DNA from: CAVZQN01 sp963837395
Lineage (GTDB): Bacteria; Acidobacteriota; HRBIN11; JAKEFK01
Reading direction: 5' to 3'
Length of the DNA: 64,000 bases
Assembly (NCBI GenBank): GCA_963837395.1
Contig: CAWINI010000004.1
Span: forward strand, 2,970,793-3,034,792
Part shown: positions 1-7,901 of the stretch, one piece after another
Layout of the letters: each line of letters starts with the position of its first letter
Position numbering within the stretch: position 1 is the stretch's first letter
Notes under the pieces: model-generated
Told to the model about the DNA's origin: nothing
Database searches by the model: none
Seen by the model: the letters and a program-made list of their open reading frames with translations, nothing else
Position numbers and translations under genes: made by a program

Positions 1-558
1 CAAACGCGACTTTCCGAGCAATTTGTTGATGATACCGCAGAGAAACTGGTGAACGATGTAAACTCAAAAATCCGAGGATTTGTATTTGGCTATTTGCTGA
101 GTTCTTTGATTTTGTTCTTTATTGCCTGGCTGATCTTTTTTCTATTCGGTGTTGAACAAAGTATCGTCTGGGCATTATTGTTTGCTATCCTAAACGTACT
201 TCCATTTGTTGGTGCATTTTTAGGAATGATTCCGCCGATTCTAATTGCAGTTGTTCAGTTTGGAACCTTTCAGAAAGGGATCATACTTATTGTGATCTGT
301 ATCACTTTGCATCTTGTTTATGCAAACTGGTTAATTCCTCGCACAACAGGACCTCGCACACAATTAACGCCGTTGATATCATTGATGGCGATGATGTATT
401 GGGGATTTTTGTGGGGTGGAATAGGAATCCTATTAGCCGTTCCTATGACAGCTTCCCTGCGAAGTATCTGGACGCAATACAGTTCATTAAGAGTCAAAGA
501 TAAAATTATAGGTGAAGCCGAAGAAGAGACGGGATCCGCCTTAGGCGGACCCCGGTGA
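1..558 (+). CDS. AI-2E family transporter (PerM-like), C-terminal part
   Basis: The frame is open from base 1, so this is the 3' end of a gene that begins outside the window. The visible 185 residues hold several hydrophobic helices and the stretch ILNVLPFVGAFLGMIPPILIA, typical of the C-terminal half of AI-2E/PerM family permeases, followed by a short polar tail. These are inner-membrane proteins linked to autoinducer-2 export or Na+/H+ antiport; the substrate cannot be read from the sequence. The last residues (GSALGGPR) are encoded by a GC-rich hairpin (531-553), so the tail may be derived from a repeat. It is convergent with the sigma factor gene, with 3 bases between. Confidence 0.85.
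   Translation, partial: QTRLSEQFVDDTAEKLVNDVNSKIRGFVFGYLLSSLILFFIAWLIFFLFGVEQSIVWALLFAILNVLPFVGAFLGMIPPILIAVVQFGTFQKGIILIVICITLHLVYANWLIPRTTGPRTQLTPLISLMAMMYWGFLWGGIGILLAVPMTASLRSIWTQYSSLRVKDKIIGEAEEETGSALGGPR
531..553. repeat. GC-rich hairpin at the 3' end of the permease gene
   Basis: GGGATCCGCC and GGCGGACCCC form a 10-base stem with one mismatch around the loop TTA. It lies inside the last codons of the permease gene and just past the end of the convergent sigma factor gene. No T-run follows on either strand. It may act as a weak bidirectional terminator or be a member of the GC-rich dispersed hairpin families seen elsewhere in the window. Confidence 0.5.
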
Positions 559-561
559 AAT

Positions 562-1431
562 TTAATTCAGATAGCTCGCCAGTGCAGGCGCGACGGACGA
601 ACGCCGCAATTTCCCAAGAGCCTGGGCCTCAATCTGCCGGATCCTTTCGCGAGACAAATGCATCCTGTCTCCAATTTCCTTCAAAGTCATCGGATCATCA
701 GTGTCCAGACCAAATCTCAATCGCAGCACCTTCTCTTCCATATTCGATAATGTTCCCAGCGATTCTCCGATTTGTTCCTTCAAATGCTGGTTCACAGTCT
801 GAATATCAGCCGATTGAATTCGATGCTGCTCCAGAGTGTCTCCTAAAACCAGATCACCAGAATCATCAATTGGATGATCCAGGGATAAAGTTCCGGCTGC
901 TGCCTCCAGCGAGGCGTTTAATTCGTTCAGAGTTACGCCAATTTCTTTTGCAAGATCTTCGCGCGAAAGCGTCACATTGTCCTCACTCTTTCTTTTAGCA
1001 AGAGTTGTGGCGACACGATATAGAATGTTCGCAGTCTTTGGCGAAACTCGAAATACCTGGCTCGCCTGCGATAGAAAATGCAGGATCGCCTGACGGATCC
1101 ACCACACCGCATACGATGTAAATCGTACCCCTCTTTCGGGGTCAAATCGGCGGGCTGCTTCCATCAAGCCGATATTTCCTTCATTAATTAAATCAAGGAA
1201 CGGCAAACCAGACTTTCTGTATTTCTTAGAAATCTTAATAACGAACCGTAAATTCGATTCGATCAGCTTTTGCAATGCTTCACGATCGCCGTATTGCTGC
1301 ACACGTCGACCTAGTTCTTTTTCTTCCTCCGCGGTAAGCAAAGGAATCTTTGAAATCTCTTTGAGATACAACCTCATCGCTCTGTTCAGCGATTTGTCTT
1401 GTTTGTTTGTTGTCTTCTTTTCAGCCATCAT
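562..1431 (-). CDS. RNA polymerase sigma factor, sigma-70 family (RpoD/RpoS-like)
   Basis: 289 residues with the domain order of primary-like sigma factors but no region 1.1: region 1.2 (about 18-50, LYLKEISKIPLLTAEEE), region 2 (about 54-124, with LINEGNIGLMEAARRFDPERG and YAVWWIRQAI, the -10 recognition and melting segment), region 3 (about 133-205) and region 4 (about 220-275, with the helix-turn-helix LKEIGDRMHLSRERIRQIE). It directs core polymerase to promoters, and length and layout fit a group 2 (RpoS/SigB-like) factor. It starts with two adjacent ATGs; AAGGATGG upstream is a fair ribosome site. It stands alone, convergent with the permease gene. The lack of region 1.1 argues against it being the housekeeping factor. 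Confidence 0.92.
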   Translation of the reverse strand: MMAEKKTTNKQDKSLNRAMRLYLKEISKIPLLTAEEEKELGRRVQQYGDREALQKLIESNLRFVIKISKKYRKSGLPFLDLINEGNIGLMEAARRFDPERGVRFTSYAVWWIRQAILHFLSQASQVFRVSPKTANILYRVATTLAKRKSEDNVTLSREDLAKEIGVTLNELNASLEAAAGTLSLDHPIDDSGDLVLGDTLEQHRIQSADIQTVNQHLKEQIGESLGTLSNMEEKVLRLRFGLDTDDPMTLKEIGDRMHLSRERIRQIEAQALGKLRRSSVAPALASYLN

Positions 1432-1786
1432 TTTCCAACCATCCTTTCGCGATTCCCCTTTTTTGCCTATTTAGCTATAGACGCCCAACTTGGCCAAAAG
1501 GTTTTGTTCGCTTCTTATTCTTTTCCTTTCCCTATATATTCAATTGATCTTTTATGCAAGAAATAGACCATAAAACACCATATTTCTCCTCGACGAGAGC
1601 TCTTCTTTTCAGTGCTCAAACGTCAGAAATTTGAGACACAGCGTGTGACAAATGTCCTCAATAACCAATGACGGGGGGAAACGTAGTTTCGATGAAGAAT
1701 TAAAAGATCAGAAATTCAACTTATTTGAAGCAACACATCACCAAATATAAGCCTAAACACCGTAATTTCAAGTAGTTCTGGGTGGG
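1432..1786. other. Intergenic region without a gene
   Basis: About 355 bases between the sigma factor start and the tRNA promoter. It is AT-rich, with no convincing open frame or long repeat. It should contain the sigma factor promoter, but I cannot point to a clear -35/-10 pair. Confidence 0.5.
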
Positions 1787-1815
1787 TTGCAGCATCAAAA
1801 CCGCTATCGTATTAT
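1787..1815 (+). promoter_or_regulatory. Sigma-70-type promoter of tRNA-Thr
   Basis: TTGCAG, a 17-base spacer and TATTAT fit a housekeeping -35/-10 pair. The predicted start of transcription is about 10 bases before the mature tRNA. Confidence 0.6.
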
Positions 1816-1832
1816 TAGGTCGCGTTTCCCAG

Positions 1833-1905
<73 letters not shown>

Positions 1906-1934
1906 TATATCCTAGCACTACTGTCAAGCCCCTC

Positions 1935-1955
1935 ACGTTTCACAATGTGAAACGT
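1935..1955. repeat. Perfect 9-bp palindrome
   Basis: ACGTTTCAC-AAT-GTGAAACGT, 30 bases past the tRNA. There is no T-run, so it is not a classic terminator. It could be a processing or stop signal for the tRNA transcript, or an operator for the small gene starting at 2033. Confidence 0.45.
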
Positions 1956-2032
1956 CGTTTCAAAATAGAGCACGGGCATTAATAGAAGGCACAATTTCTT
2001 GCTAAGGAAATTTCCAGCGGTGGGATTTTAGA

Positions 2033-2383
2033 ATGCGAAAGATAACAATCTTTACGATTCTGTTTTTGCTTTTCAAAACCATCGGTTTTGCAGAAATCCG
2101 TGAACCAAAAAGGATGGAGCGCATCACATGCGAAGTAATTAGAGTTTCAGAATTCGAAACGAATCCTGATGCTCAAACGAATCGTGATGAAGAAAAGGAA
2201 GGATGGGTCAAGAGACATCCCATAGTTTCAGGAATCCTTATCGGTTTTGGGATTGGCGCCGGTGTGGGTCAAATATATAGCGGGGATTTTAGTGTGTGGG
2301 GTAAGGCAGTCTTTTTTGGTGGAATTGGTGCTGGTGTAGGAGCACTAGCAGGTGCAGCGGCTAAATTGAAGGATAAAGATTAA
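2033..2383 (+). CDS. Small secreted or membrane protein with glycine-zipper segments
   Basis: 116 residues, family not recognised. An N-terminal signal peptide or membrane anchor (residues 1-20, ending FAE), a charged middle (21-60), then two glycine-rich hydrophobic stretches (GILIGFGIGAGVG and GGIGAGVGALAGAAA) like the glycine zippers of small membrane or envelope proteins. A cell-envelope location is likely. Its stop codon overlaps the stop of the convergent release-factor-like gene. No function can be assigned. Confidence 0.6.
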   Translation: MRKITIFTILFLLFKTIGFAEIREPKRMERITCEVIRVSEFETNPDAQTNRDEEKEGWVKRHPIVSGILIGFGIGAGVGQIYSGDFSVWGKAVFFGGIGAGVGALAGAAAKLKDKD

Positions 2384-2796
2384 TCATCTACGGAAATTTT
2401 GGAGCGGGCTTGTTTCTTTTCTGATTGAGCGTGTTTGTTGGCCAACATTTTTTCTTTGGCTCGTTTCGAACGTTTCCGTTTTTGGCGGCGGATTTTTTCG
2501 ATACGTTGTTGTTCTGCGCTTTGTTCACCCAGAATTTGATTTTCTAATTTATCCGCAAGCACTCTTCGCGCCCAAAATCGATTCAATGCTTGTGATCTTT
2601 CTTTTTGACATTTGACTTCAATACCGGAAGGAATGTGTTTCAAGTAAACGCAGGTTGCAACTTTATTTACGTTTTGTCCGCCATGACCTCCGGAGCGCAC
2701 AAATTTCTCCACCAGATCCTCATCGCGAATCCCGAGCTTTTCCATCCGCTCTTTTAATGCTTGCTCTTTTTCTATGCTTACTCCGAATATTGACAT
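2380..2796 (-). CDS. Peptide chain release factor-like protein (GGQ domain)
   Basis: 138 residues with SGGHGGQNVNKVAT (GGQ at 39-41), the catalytic loop that hydrolyses peptidyl-tRNA in class I release factors, followed by a strongly basic C-terminal tail (about 95-135) typical of ArfB/C12orf65-type rescue factors. It lacks the codon-reading domains of RF1/RF2. By family it would enter stalled ribosomes, with the tail in the empty mRNA channel, and free the chain. The next gene is divergent, starting 68 bases away. Confidence 0.88.
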   Translation of the reverse strand: MSIFGVSIEKEQALKERMEKLGIRDEDLVEKFVRSGGHGGQNVNKVATCVYLKHIPSGIEVKCQKERSQALNRFWARRVLADKLENQILGEQSAEQQRIEKIRRQKRKRSKRAKEKMLANKHAQSEKKQARSKISVDD

Positions 2797-2864
2797 ACCT
2801 ATCCATTTTAGGCCAAAACGCAGTTAAGTCTGGAAATTTGATGCTATTCTATGCTACTTCTTCT

Positions 2865-5381
2865 ATGCGAAAGACTCTGTTCATCATCGGCATTCTGCTC
2901 ATAGCCTTTCTTCCTGCGAATGCCAGGATCCAACCTGATACCCCCGACGCGGCAACACTTCAATTATTGATGAAGCGGCTCACGGTGGTTGGCAGTGCGC
3001 TTTATGTTGGAGCACATCCTGATGACGAAAATACTGCAGCCCTTTCGTATCTTTCGATGGGAAAATTAGTTCGCACTGCGTACCTTGCTTTAAATCGCGG
3101 TGAAGGCGGACAAAATCTAATTGGCCCCGAGCAAGGTGATCAACTGGGTGTGATTCGAACTCAGGAACTTCTTGCTGCCCGAAGCATTGATTATGCCGGA
3201 CAATTTTTCACGCGTGCAATCGATTTCGGATTTTCAAAAAGTCCGGAAGAGTCGCTTCGCATCTGGGGAAAAGATGAAGTTTTATCGGATGTCGTTTGGG
3301 TCTTTCGCAAATTTCGTCCGGATGTAATTATTTTGCGATTTCCCAGCACTGGAAGCGGACACGGTCATCACATCGCATCAGCAATTCTTGCCGAAGAAGC
3401 TTTTTCAGCCGCGGCAGATCCATCGCGATTTCCTGAACAACTCCGTTACACAAAACCCTGGAAGGCAAAACGGATCGTTTGGAATCGTTATAGTTGGGGC
3501 AGGGATCAAATTAGTGATCAAGAAAAAGCGACGCTCTCAAAGATGGAACTTGGTGATTACAACCCGGTGCTTGGAAAATCTTACACAGAATTAGCCGGAG
3601 TAAGTCGTTCGATGCATAAGAGCCAAGGCTTCGGAGATTCTGAAGATCGCGGCCGCATCACAGAATATTTCAAACATGTAGCAGGTGAACCTGCAGGCCA
3701 GGACTTATTTGAGGGAATCGATCTAACATGGAATCGAATTCCAGGTGCAAAGGAAGTGAGCACAGTTTTAGATCAGACTGTGAAATCGTTTCAACCGGAT
3801 AAACCTTCAGCAAGCATTCCAATGTTGCTGAAAGCATATGCTTTGATGAAAAAGATTCCCAAGAACGATGATGTCGATGAAAAAAGGGAAGAAGTGGCCG
3901 ACGTAATCCGCATTTGTGCTGGACTCTGGCTCGAAGCAATAGCGGATTCAAGTACATCGGTACCTGGAGGTAAGGTGAAGATCATGGCAGCTGCAATCAA
4001 TCGATCTTCATTTCCACTTCAACTTGATAGTATCGATTTTTGTAAGTCTGATCAGGGGGGCGGGCCTCCGTGCCCGCCATCAGCTGGCGGGCAGGGACGC
4101 CCGCCCTCCATGTTGAATTTAGACTTCAACACACCGTCCACACAAACCATTGAATTAAATATTCCGCAAAATGCATCTTATTCGCAGCCATACTGGTTAC
4201 GCGAGAAAGTTGGAAAAGCTATGGCAAAGGTTGATGATCAGCAGTTGATTGGACTTGCTGATTCACCACCCGCTTATTCAGCGATCTTTCATGTTTCAGC
4301 AGGACAGGAAATTCTTGATTTCAAAATTCCTGTTTTATATCGATGGGTTGATCCGGTACTTGGTGAAAGATACAGAGTCTTTGGAATCACTCCGGATGTT
4401 TCAATTCAAATTCAACAACCTGTTTCGGTTTTTTCAGATACGGAATCAAAAAATATTTTCATGACGATTCAGGCAAATACAACCGACGTTCAAGGAAATT
4501 TGCGGTTGCAATTGCCAAAAGGATGGAAATCAAATCCGGAATCGATTCCATTTCAGTTTGTTAAGAAAGATGAATCGCGCGATTTCGCTTTTCAATTAGT
4601 AAGCGATAAAGACGCACAATCTGGTTCGGCGATTGCAGAAGCTGTAGTTGGGGACAAAGTGATTAATACAGGACGTGTCCTGATTGATTATCCGCATATA
4701 TCGCCGCAAATGATTTTTCCGAAAGCGGAAATAAAACTGGTTCGAGTCGATTTAAAGAAAGCAGGAGATTCAATCGGGTATGTAATGGGATCGGGCGATC
4801 AAGTTCCAGAAATTTTGCGACAGGTAGGCTATCGTGTCACATTGCTTTCTGACGAACAACTCAAAGCTGGTGATTTCTCAGGTTACGATGCTATCGTTGT
4901 TGGAATCCGGGCGTACAACACACGAACTGTTCTAAAATCTGCGCACAGTAAGTTGATGAGCTATGTTGAAAATGGCGGCACACTGGTAGTTCAATACAAC
5001 ACTTTGCAGCAGCTTGTAATCGAATCACTCGGACCATATCCGCTTCAAATTGGCCGCGATCGGGTATCAGTTGAAGAAGCACCAGTTTCATTTTCGGATA
5101 GCTCACATCCTTTATTAAATACTCCGAATAAAATTACCGCTACAGATTTTGATGGTTGGATTCAGGAACGCGGTGTGAATTTTGCGGAGAAATGGGATTC
5201 ACATTATCAAGCACCGCTTTCTAGCAATGATCCGGGAGAACCTCCAAGGGCGGGCGGGCTGCTTTACACGCGGTATGGAAAAGGTGTTTTTATTTACACT
5301 TCTTATTCCTGGTTTCGTGAGCTTCCGGCAGGAGTGCCCGGTGCTATTCGGTTATTTGTAAATCTTGTTTCGGCACGCTGA
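2865..5381 (+). CDS. Secreted PIG-L/LmbE-type deacetylase with C-terminal ThuA/GATase-like domain
   Basis: 838 residues from the ATG at 2865, chosen because it gives a clean signal peptide (MRKTLFIIGILLIAFLPANA); the longer open frame upstream crosses the neighbouring promoter region. Residues 45-170 form a PIG-L/LmbE N-deacetylase domain with the metal-binding motif AHPDDE (50-55) and GSGHGHH further on. This family removes acetyl from N-acetylated sugars using zinc. The middle is beta-rich; the last about 190 residues (YDAIVVGIRAYNTR, VENGGTLVVQYNT) resemble a class I amidotransferase/ThuA fold. A GC-rich repeat is inserted in frame at about residues 397-415. It is probably periplasmic and is coupled to the genes downstream, which suggests uptake and use of an amino-sugar-like substrate. 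Confidence 0.87.
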   Translation: MRKTLFIIGILLIAFLPANARIQPDTPDAATLQLLMKRLTVVGSALYVGAHPDDENTAALSYLSMGKLVRTAYLALNRGEGGQNLIGPEQGDQLGVIRTQELLAARSIDYAGQFFTRAIDFGFSKSPEESLRIWGKDEVLSDVVWVFRKFRPDVIILRFPSTGSGHGHHIASAILAEEAFSAAADPSRFPEQLRYTKPWKAKRIVWNRYSWGRDQISDQEKATLSKMELGDYNPVLGKSYTELAGVSRSMHKSQGFGDSEDRGRITEYFKHVAGEPAGQDLFEGIDLTWNRIPGAKEVSTVLDQTVKSFQPDKPSASIPMLLKAYALMKKIPKNDDVDEKREEVADVIRICAGLWLEAIADSSTSVPGGKVKIMAAAINRSSFPLQLDSIDFCKSDQGGGPPCPPSAGGQGRPPSMLNLDFNTPSTQTIELNIPQNASYSQPYWLREKVGKAMAKVDDQQLIGLADSPPAYSAIFHVSAGQEILDFKIPVLYRWVDPVLGERYRVFGITPDVSIQIQQPVSVFSDTESKNIFMTIQANTTDVQGNLRLQLPKGWKSNPESIPFQFVKKDESRDFAFQLVSDKDAQSGSAIAEAVVGDKVINTGRVLIDYPHISPQMIFPKAEIKLVRVDLKKAGDSIGYVMGSGDQVPEILRQVGYRVTLLSDEQLKAGDFSGYDAIVVGIRAYNTRTVLKSAHSKLMSYVENGGTLVVQYNTLQQLVIESLGPYPLQIGRDRVSVEEAPVSFSDSSHPLLNTPNKITATDFDGWIQERGVNFAEKWDSHYQAPLSSNDPGEPPRAGGLLYTRYGKGVFIYTSYSWFRELPAGVPGAIRLFVNLVSAR
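4055..4109. repeat. GC-rich dispersed hairpin repeat (R3) inside the LmbE gene
   Basis: A run of G and C unlike its AT-rich surroundings: two hairpins of the form GGCGGGC..GCCCGCC, translated as GGGPPCPPSAGGQGRPPS. Related hairpins stand at 5637-5656 and 8801-8850. The element keeps the reading frame, and the flanks (SIDFCKS and MLNLDFN) are ordinary sequence. Confidence 0.75.
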
Positions 5382-5530
5382 TGGAAAAAAGCACGGACGT
5401 TAAGAATCAAACATCAAACGAAAATCCACCGTTCTTTCGTTCGTGGAATGCATGGTATTCGCTGGTTCTCATCTTTCTTACTTTTCTAATTATTCTTTTC
5501 TACTGGTTTTCAATCTCGTTTTCGAATTAG
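5381..5530 (+). CDS. Small single-span membrane protein linked to the symporter
   Basis: 49 residues: a polar N-terminus, then FFRSWNAWYSLVLIFLTF and one membrane helix ending FYWFS. Its ATG overlaps the LmbE stop (TGATG), so translation is coupled. Small proteins of this form, with an aromatic W/Y-rich start and one helix, often precede sodium:solute symporter genes, and a symporter follows here. It is likely an accessory or assembly subunit; this is inferred from position. Confidence 0.65.
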   Translation: MEKSTDVKNQTSNENPPFFRSWNAWYSLVLIFLTFLIILFYWFSISFSN

Positions 5531-5544
5531 GACAGCAATTTTTT

Positions 5545-5624
5545 AACCACGAAGGTCACGAATGAGCACGAAGATTTCTTTAATGTTTCATTTTCCTTCG
5601 TGATAATTCGTGTCCTTCGTGGTT
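5545..5624. repeat. Dispersed inverted repeat R2, copy A
   Basis: AACCACGAAGGTCACGAA at one end and TTCGTGTCCTTCGTGGTT at the other form long imperfect arms around an AT-rich centre, about 80 bases in all. A second copy with the same arms lies at 56941-57018 inside a coding sequence. Confidence 0.8.
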
Positions 5625-5636
5625 CATTTTAAAGTC

Positions 5637-5656
5637 CGGCGGGCGGGACGCCCGCA
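5637..5656. repeat. GC-rich hairpin repeat (R3), short copy
   Basis: GCGGGCGGGACGCCCGC forms a tight hairpin directly after the R2 element and 12 bases before the symporter gene. It shares the GGGACGCCCGC core with the copy inside the LmbE gene. Confidence 0.6.
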
Positions 5657-5667
5657 TCACCTTACAT

Positions 5668-7380
5668 ATGCGGCCACTTGATTGGATCGTACTGAGTGCG
5701 TTCCTTGCATTCTCACTTGTATTCGGAATATTCAAGGGACGTGGCAGCAAGAATATCCGCTCATACATGCTCGCTGACCGAAGCATGCCATGGTATGCAG
5801 TTGCTCTTTCGATCATGGCCACTCAGGCAACTGCAGTCACTTTCCTTTCCACAACAGGTCAAGCTTACGCAGATGGAATGCGATTTGTGCAATTTTATTT
5901 TGGTCTGCCAATCGCAATGGTTATTCTGGCAGCTGTTGCCGTTCCACTTTTTCACAAACTAAATGTCTACACTGCTTATGAATTTTTGGAAAAACGATTT
6001 GATTTAAAAACGCGTGTTCTAACCGGATTTATTTTCTTGATTCAGCGCGGATTATCAGCGTCATTAACTCTTTATGCGCCCGCACTAATCCTATCGGTTG
6101 TGCTTGGTTGGGATATTAAATGGACTCTTCGCTTAATTGGAGTGATCGTCATTACATACACCGCGCTTGGAGGAGTTAAAGGGGTCAACTGGAATGATTC
6201 ACTACAATTTTTGATTGTAATGGGCGGCATGGTCGTAGCATGCTTGATGACCATTCATTTGTTACCATCAGACGTTTCATTTCATGATGCACTGAATGTT
6301 GCCGGAGTTTCAGGACGCCTTAACGCAGTGGATTTTTCTTTCAGCTTACAAAATCGTTATAACTTCTGGTCCGGACTCATCGGCGGATTATTTGTGGCAT
6401 TAGCTTATTTCGGAACGGATCAATCTCAGGTTCAAAGATATTTAACCGGAAGATCCATTACTGAAAGCAAGATTGGATTACTGTTCAATGGTCTTGCCAA
6501 AGTTCCAATGCAGTTTTTTATTCTGTTTACCGGTGCGATGGTTTTTGTTTTTTATCAATTCATAACTCCACCACTTTTTTTTAACCATGATGAAGTATCA
6601 AAAATCCAATCCAGCAACTATTCGGAACGTTATCTTCAACTTGAACAGAAATATGATCAAGCTCACCAACAAAAATCTTCAGCTGCAGTCGCATATTTAC
6701 ATGCAAAAAAATCGGGAAATCACGATGCGGAGCTAGTTGCACGCGAAGCTTTTTTACGTTCCCAGGCGAAAGCAGAAGCAGTCCGGCAATCCGGCATCTC
6801 ACTGATGCGGAAAAATGATCCGAAAATGAATCCGAACGATACAAACTATGTCTTCTTAACGTTTGTAACGAAGTATCTGCCTGCTGGGCTTGTCGGGTTA
6901 ATCATTGTAGTTGTGTTTGCATCCACCATGGCATCGTCATCTTCCGAACTCAATGCATTGGCAACTGCTGCCATTGTCGATGTGTATAAGCGGCTGATTC
7001 GCCGAGAAGCATCTGATCGCCATTTTCTAATTGCCTCAAAGATTGCGACGATTTTTTGGGGAATATTCGCCGTTCTTCTGGCAGAACGTGTAAGCCGGCT
7101 CGGTACACTGGTTGAAGCCGTAAATATCCTTGGGTCACTTTTTTATGGCACCGTGCTCGGAGTTTTTGTCCTGGCATTCTTTTTTAAGTGGGTTGATGGC
7201 ACAGCAGCATTTATTGGTGCGCTGGTTGGGCAGGCATTGGTACTTTACCTTTTTGAAAAGACGGATATTGTTTTCTTATGGTTCAATGTTTTTGGCTGTC
7301 TTACTGTTATTGTGTGTGCATTGATATTGACAGTATTCTTGCATATGATTCGAACCCGACAATCACCCAGCGGAGGTTAA
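5668..7380 (+). CDS. Sodium:solute symporter (SSS/SLC5 family)
   Basis: 570 residues with at least 12 hydrophobic helices. It starts RPLDWIVLSAFLAFSLVFGI and continues with RSMPWYAVALSIMATQATAVTFLSTTGQAYADG, the N-terminal sodium-site region of the SSS family. FGTDQSQVQRYLTGRS (about 249-264) is another family hallmark. A polar, partly coiled-coil insert of about 80 residues (about 310-390) is found in a subset of family members. It imports an organic solute with Na+, probably a sugar or sugar acid given the LmbE deacetylase and the Dabb gene; the substrate cannot be told. Two repeats occupy the gap upstream. Confidence 0.92.
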   Translation: MRPLDWIVLSAFLAFSLVFGIFKGRGSKNIRSYMLADRSMPWYAVALSIMATQATAVTFLSTTGQAYADGMRFVQFYFGLPIAMVILAAVAVPLFHKLNVYTAYEFLEKRFDLKTRVLTGFIFLIQRGLSASLTLYAPALILSVVLGWDIKWTLRLIGVIVITYTALGGVKGVNWNDSLQFLIVMGGMVVACLMTIHLLPSDVSFHDALNVAGVSGRLNAVDFSFSLQNRYNFWSGLIGGLFVALAYFGTDQSQVQRYLTGRSITESKIGLLFNGLAKVPMQFFILFTGAMVFVFYQFITPPLFFNHDEVSKIQSSNYSERYLQLEQKYDQAHQQKSSAAVAYLHAKKSGNHDAELVAREAFLRSQAKAEAVRQSGISLMRKNDPKMNPNDTNYVFLTFVTKYLPAGLVGLIIVVVFASTMASSSSELNALATAAIVDVYKRLIRREASDRHFLIASKIATIFWGIFAVLLAERVSRLGTLVEAVNILGSLFYGTVLGVFVLAFFFKWVDGTAAFIGALVGQALVLYLFEKTDIVFLWFNVFGCLTVIVCALILTVFLHMIRTRQSPSGG

Positions 7381-7381
7381 G

Positions 7382-7774
7382 ATGAAACGGAATGATAATT
7401 TTTTGGTAGTAGCCGTATTAATAATGGTGGCCGTGCTTTACATGTACGGACACGCTGCTGAAAAAGTTACCGTGAATATGCCCACAACTGTGATTCATCA
7501 TGTCACCTTGAAATGGAAAGAAGGCACATCGGATGCTGATAAGCAAAAGGCATTGGATGGATTGAAAGAGATTGTATCCACTTCACCCGGTGTAAAAAAT
7601 TTATGGATGAAGTCTCTTAAAATTCAGCCGCGTGAATATTCACAAACCTTTGTCATTGAATTTGAAAATGAAGCCGCATTAAAAGCGTATGCAGAACATC
7701 CTAAGAAAAAAGAATGGGATGATTTTTACTATAGCATTCGCGAAACCAGCTTGAATTCCGTAACCACAAACTAA
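7382..7774 (+). CDS. Dabb (stress-responsive alpha/beta-barrel) domain protein with N-terminal anchor
   Basis: 130 residues: a signal or anchor helix (about 7-25), then a Dabb ferredoxin-like barrel domain (IHHVTLKWKEGTSDADKQ, GVKNLWMKS, FVIEFENEAALKAYAEHPKK). Dabb proteins are small dimeric alpha/beta barrels, many of unknown role. One base separates it from the symporter stop, and the ribosome site GGAGG overlaps the symporter end, so the two are co-translated. Confidence 0.85.
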   Translation: MKRNDNFLVVAVLIMVAVLYMYGHAAEKVTVNMPTTVIHHVTLKWKEGTSDADKQKALDGLKEIVSTSPGVKNLWMKSLKIQPREYSQTFVIEFENEAALKAYAEHPKKKEWDDFYYSIRETSLNSVTTN

Positions 7775-7785
7775 TGCAAATGGTT

Positions 7786-7882
7786 TCTCCCCCTTATGTA
7801 AGGGGGAGATTAAAGAGGGGGTTGGAGTTTTTTAGAATATTTCCAACCACCCCCTCGACCCCCTCCTTCATAAGGAGGGGGG
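7786..7882. repeat. Dispersed repeat R1, copy A (complex inverted repeat)
   Basis: About 97 bases. The left hairpin is CTCCCCCTTATGTAAGGGGG, the centre holds GGGGGTTGG and CCAACCACCCCC facing each other, and the right hairpin is CCCCCTCCTTCATAAGGAGG. A near-identical copy in the opposite orientation lies at 57042-57135. It sits just after the Dabb gene and before the DUF5996 gene. Confidence 0.85.
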
Positions 7883-7901
7883 ACATATAGGAGACACAGA
7901 G

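Noticed and set aside
555..998. 147-residue open frame antisense to the sigma factor
   Set aside because: It is a shadow frame; the sigma factor on the other strand is conserved over its full length.
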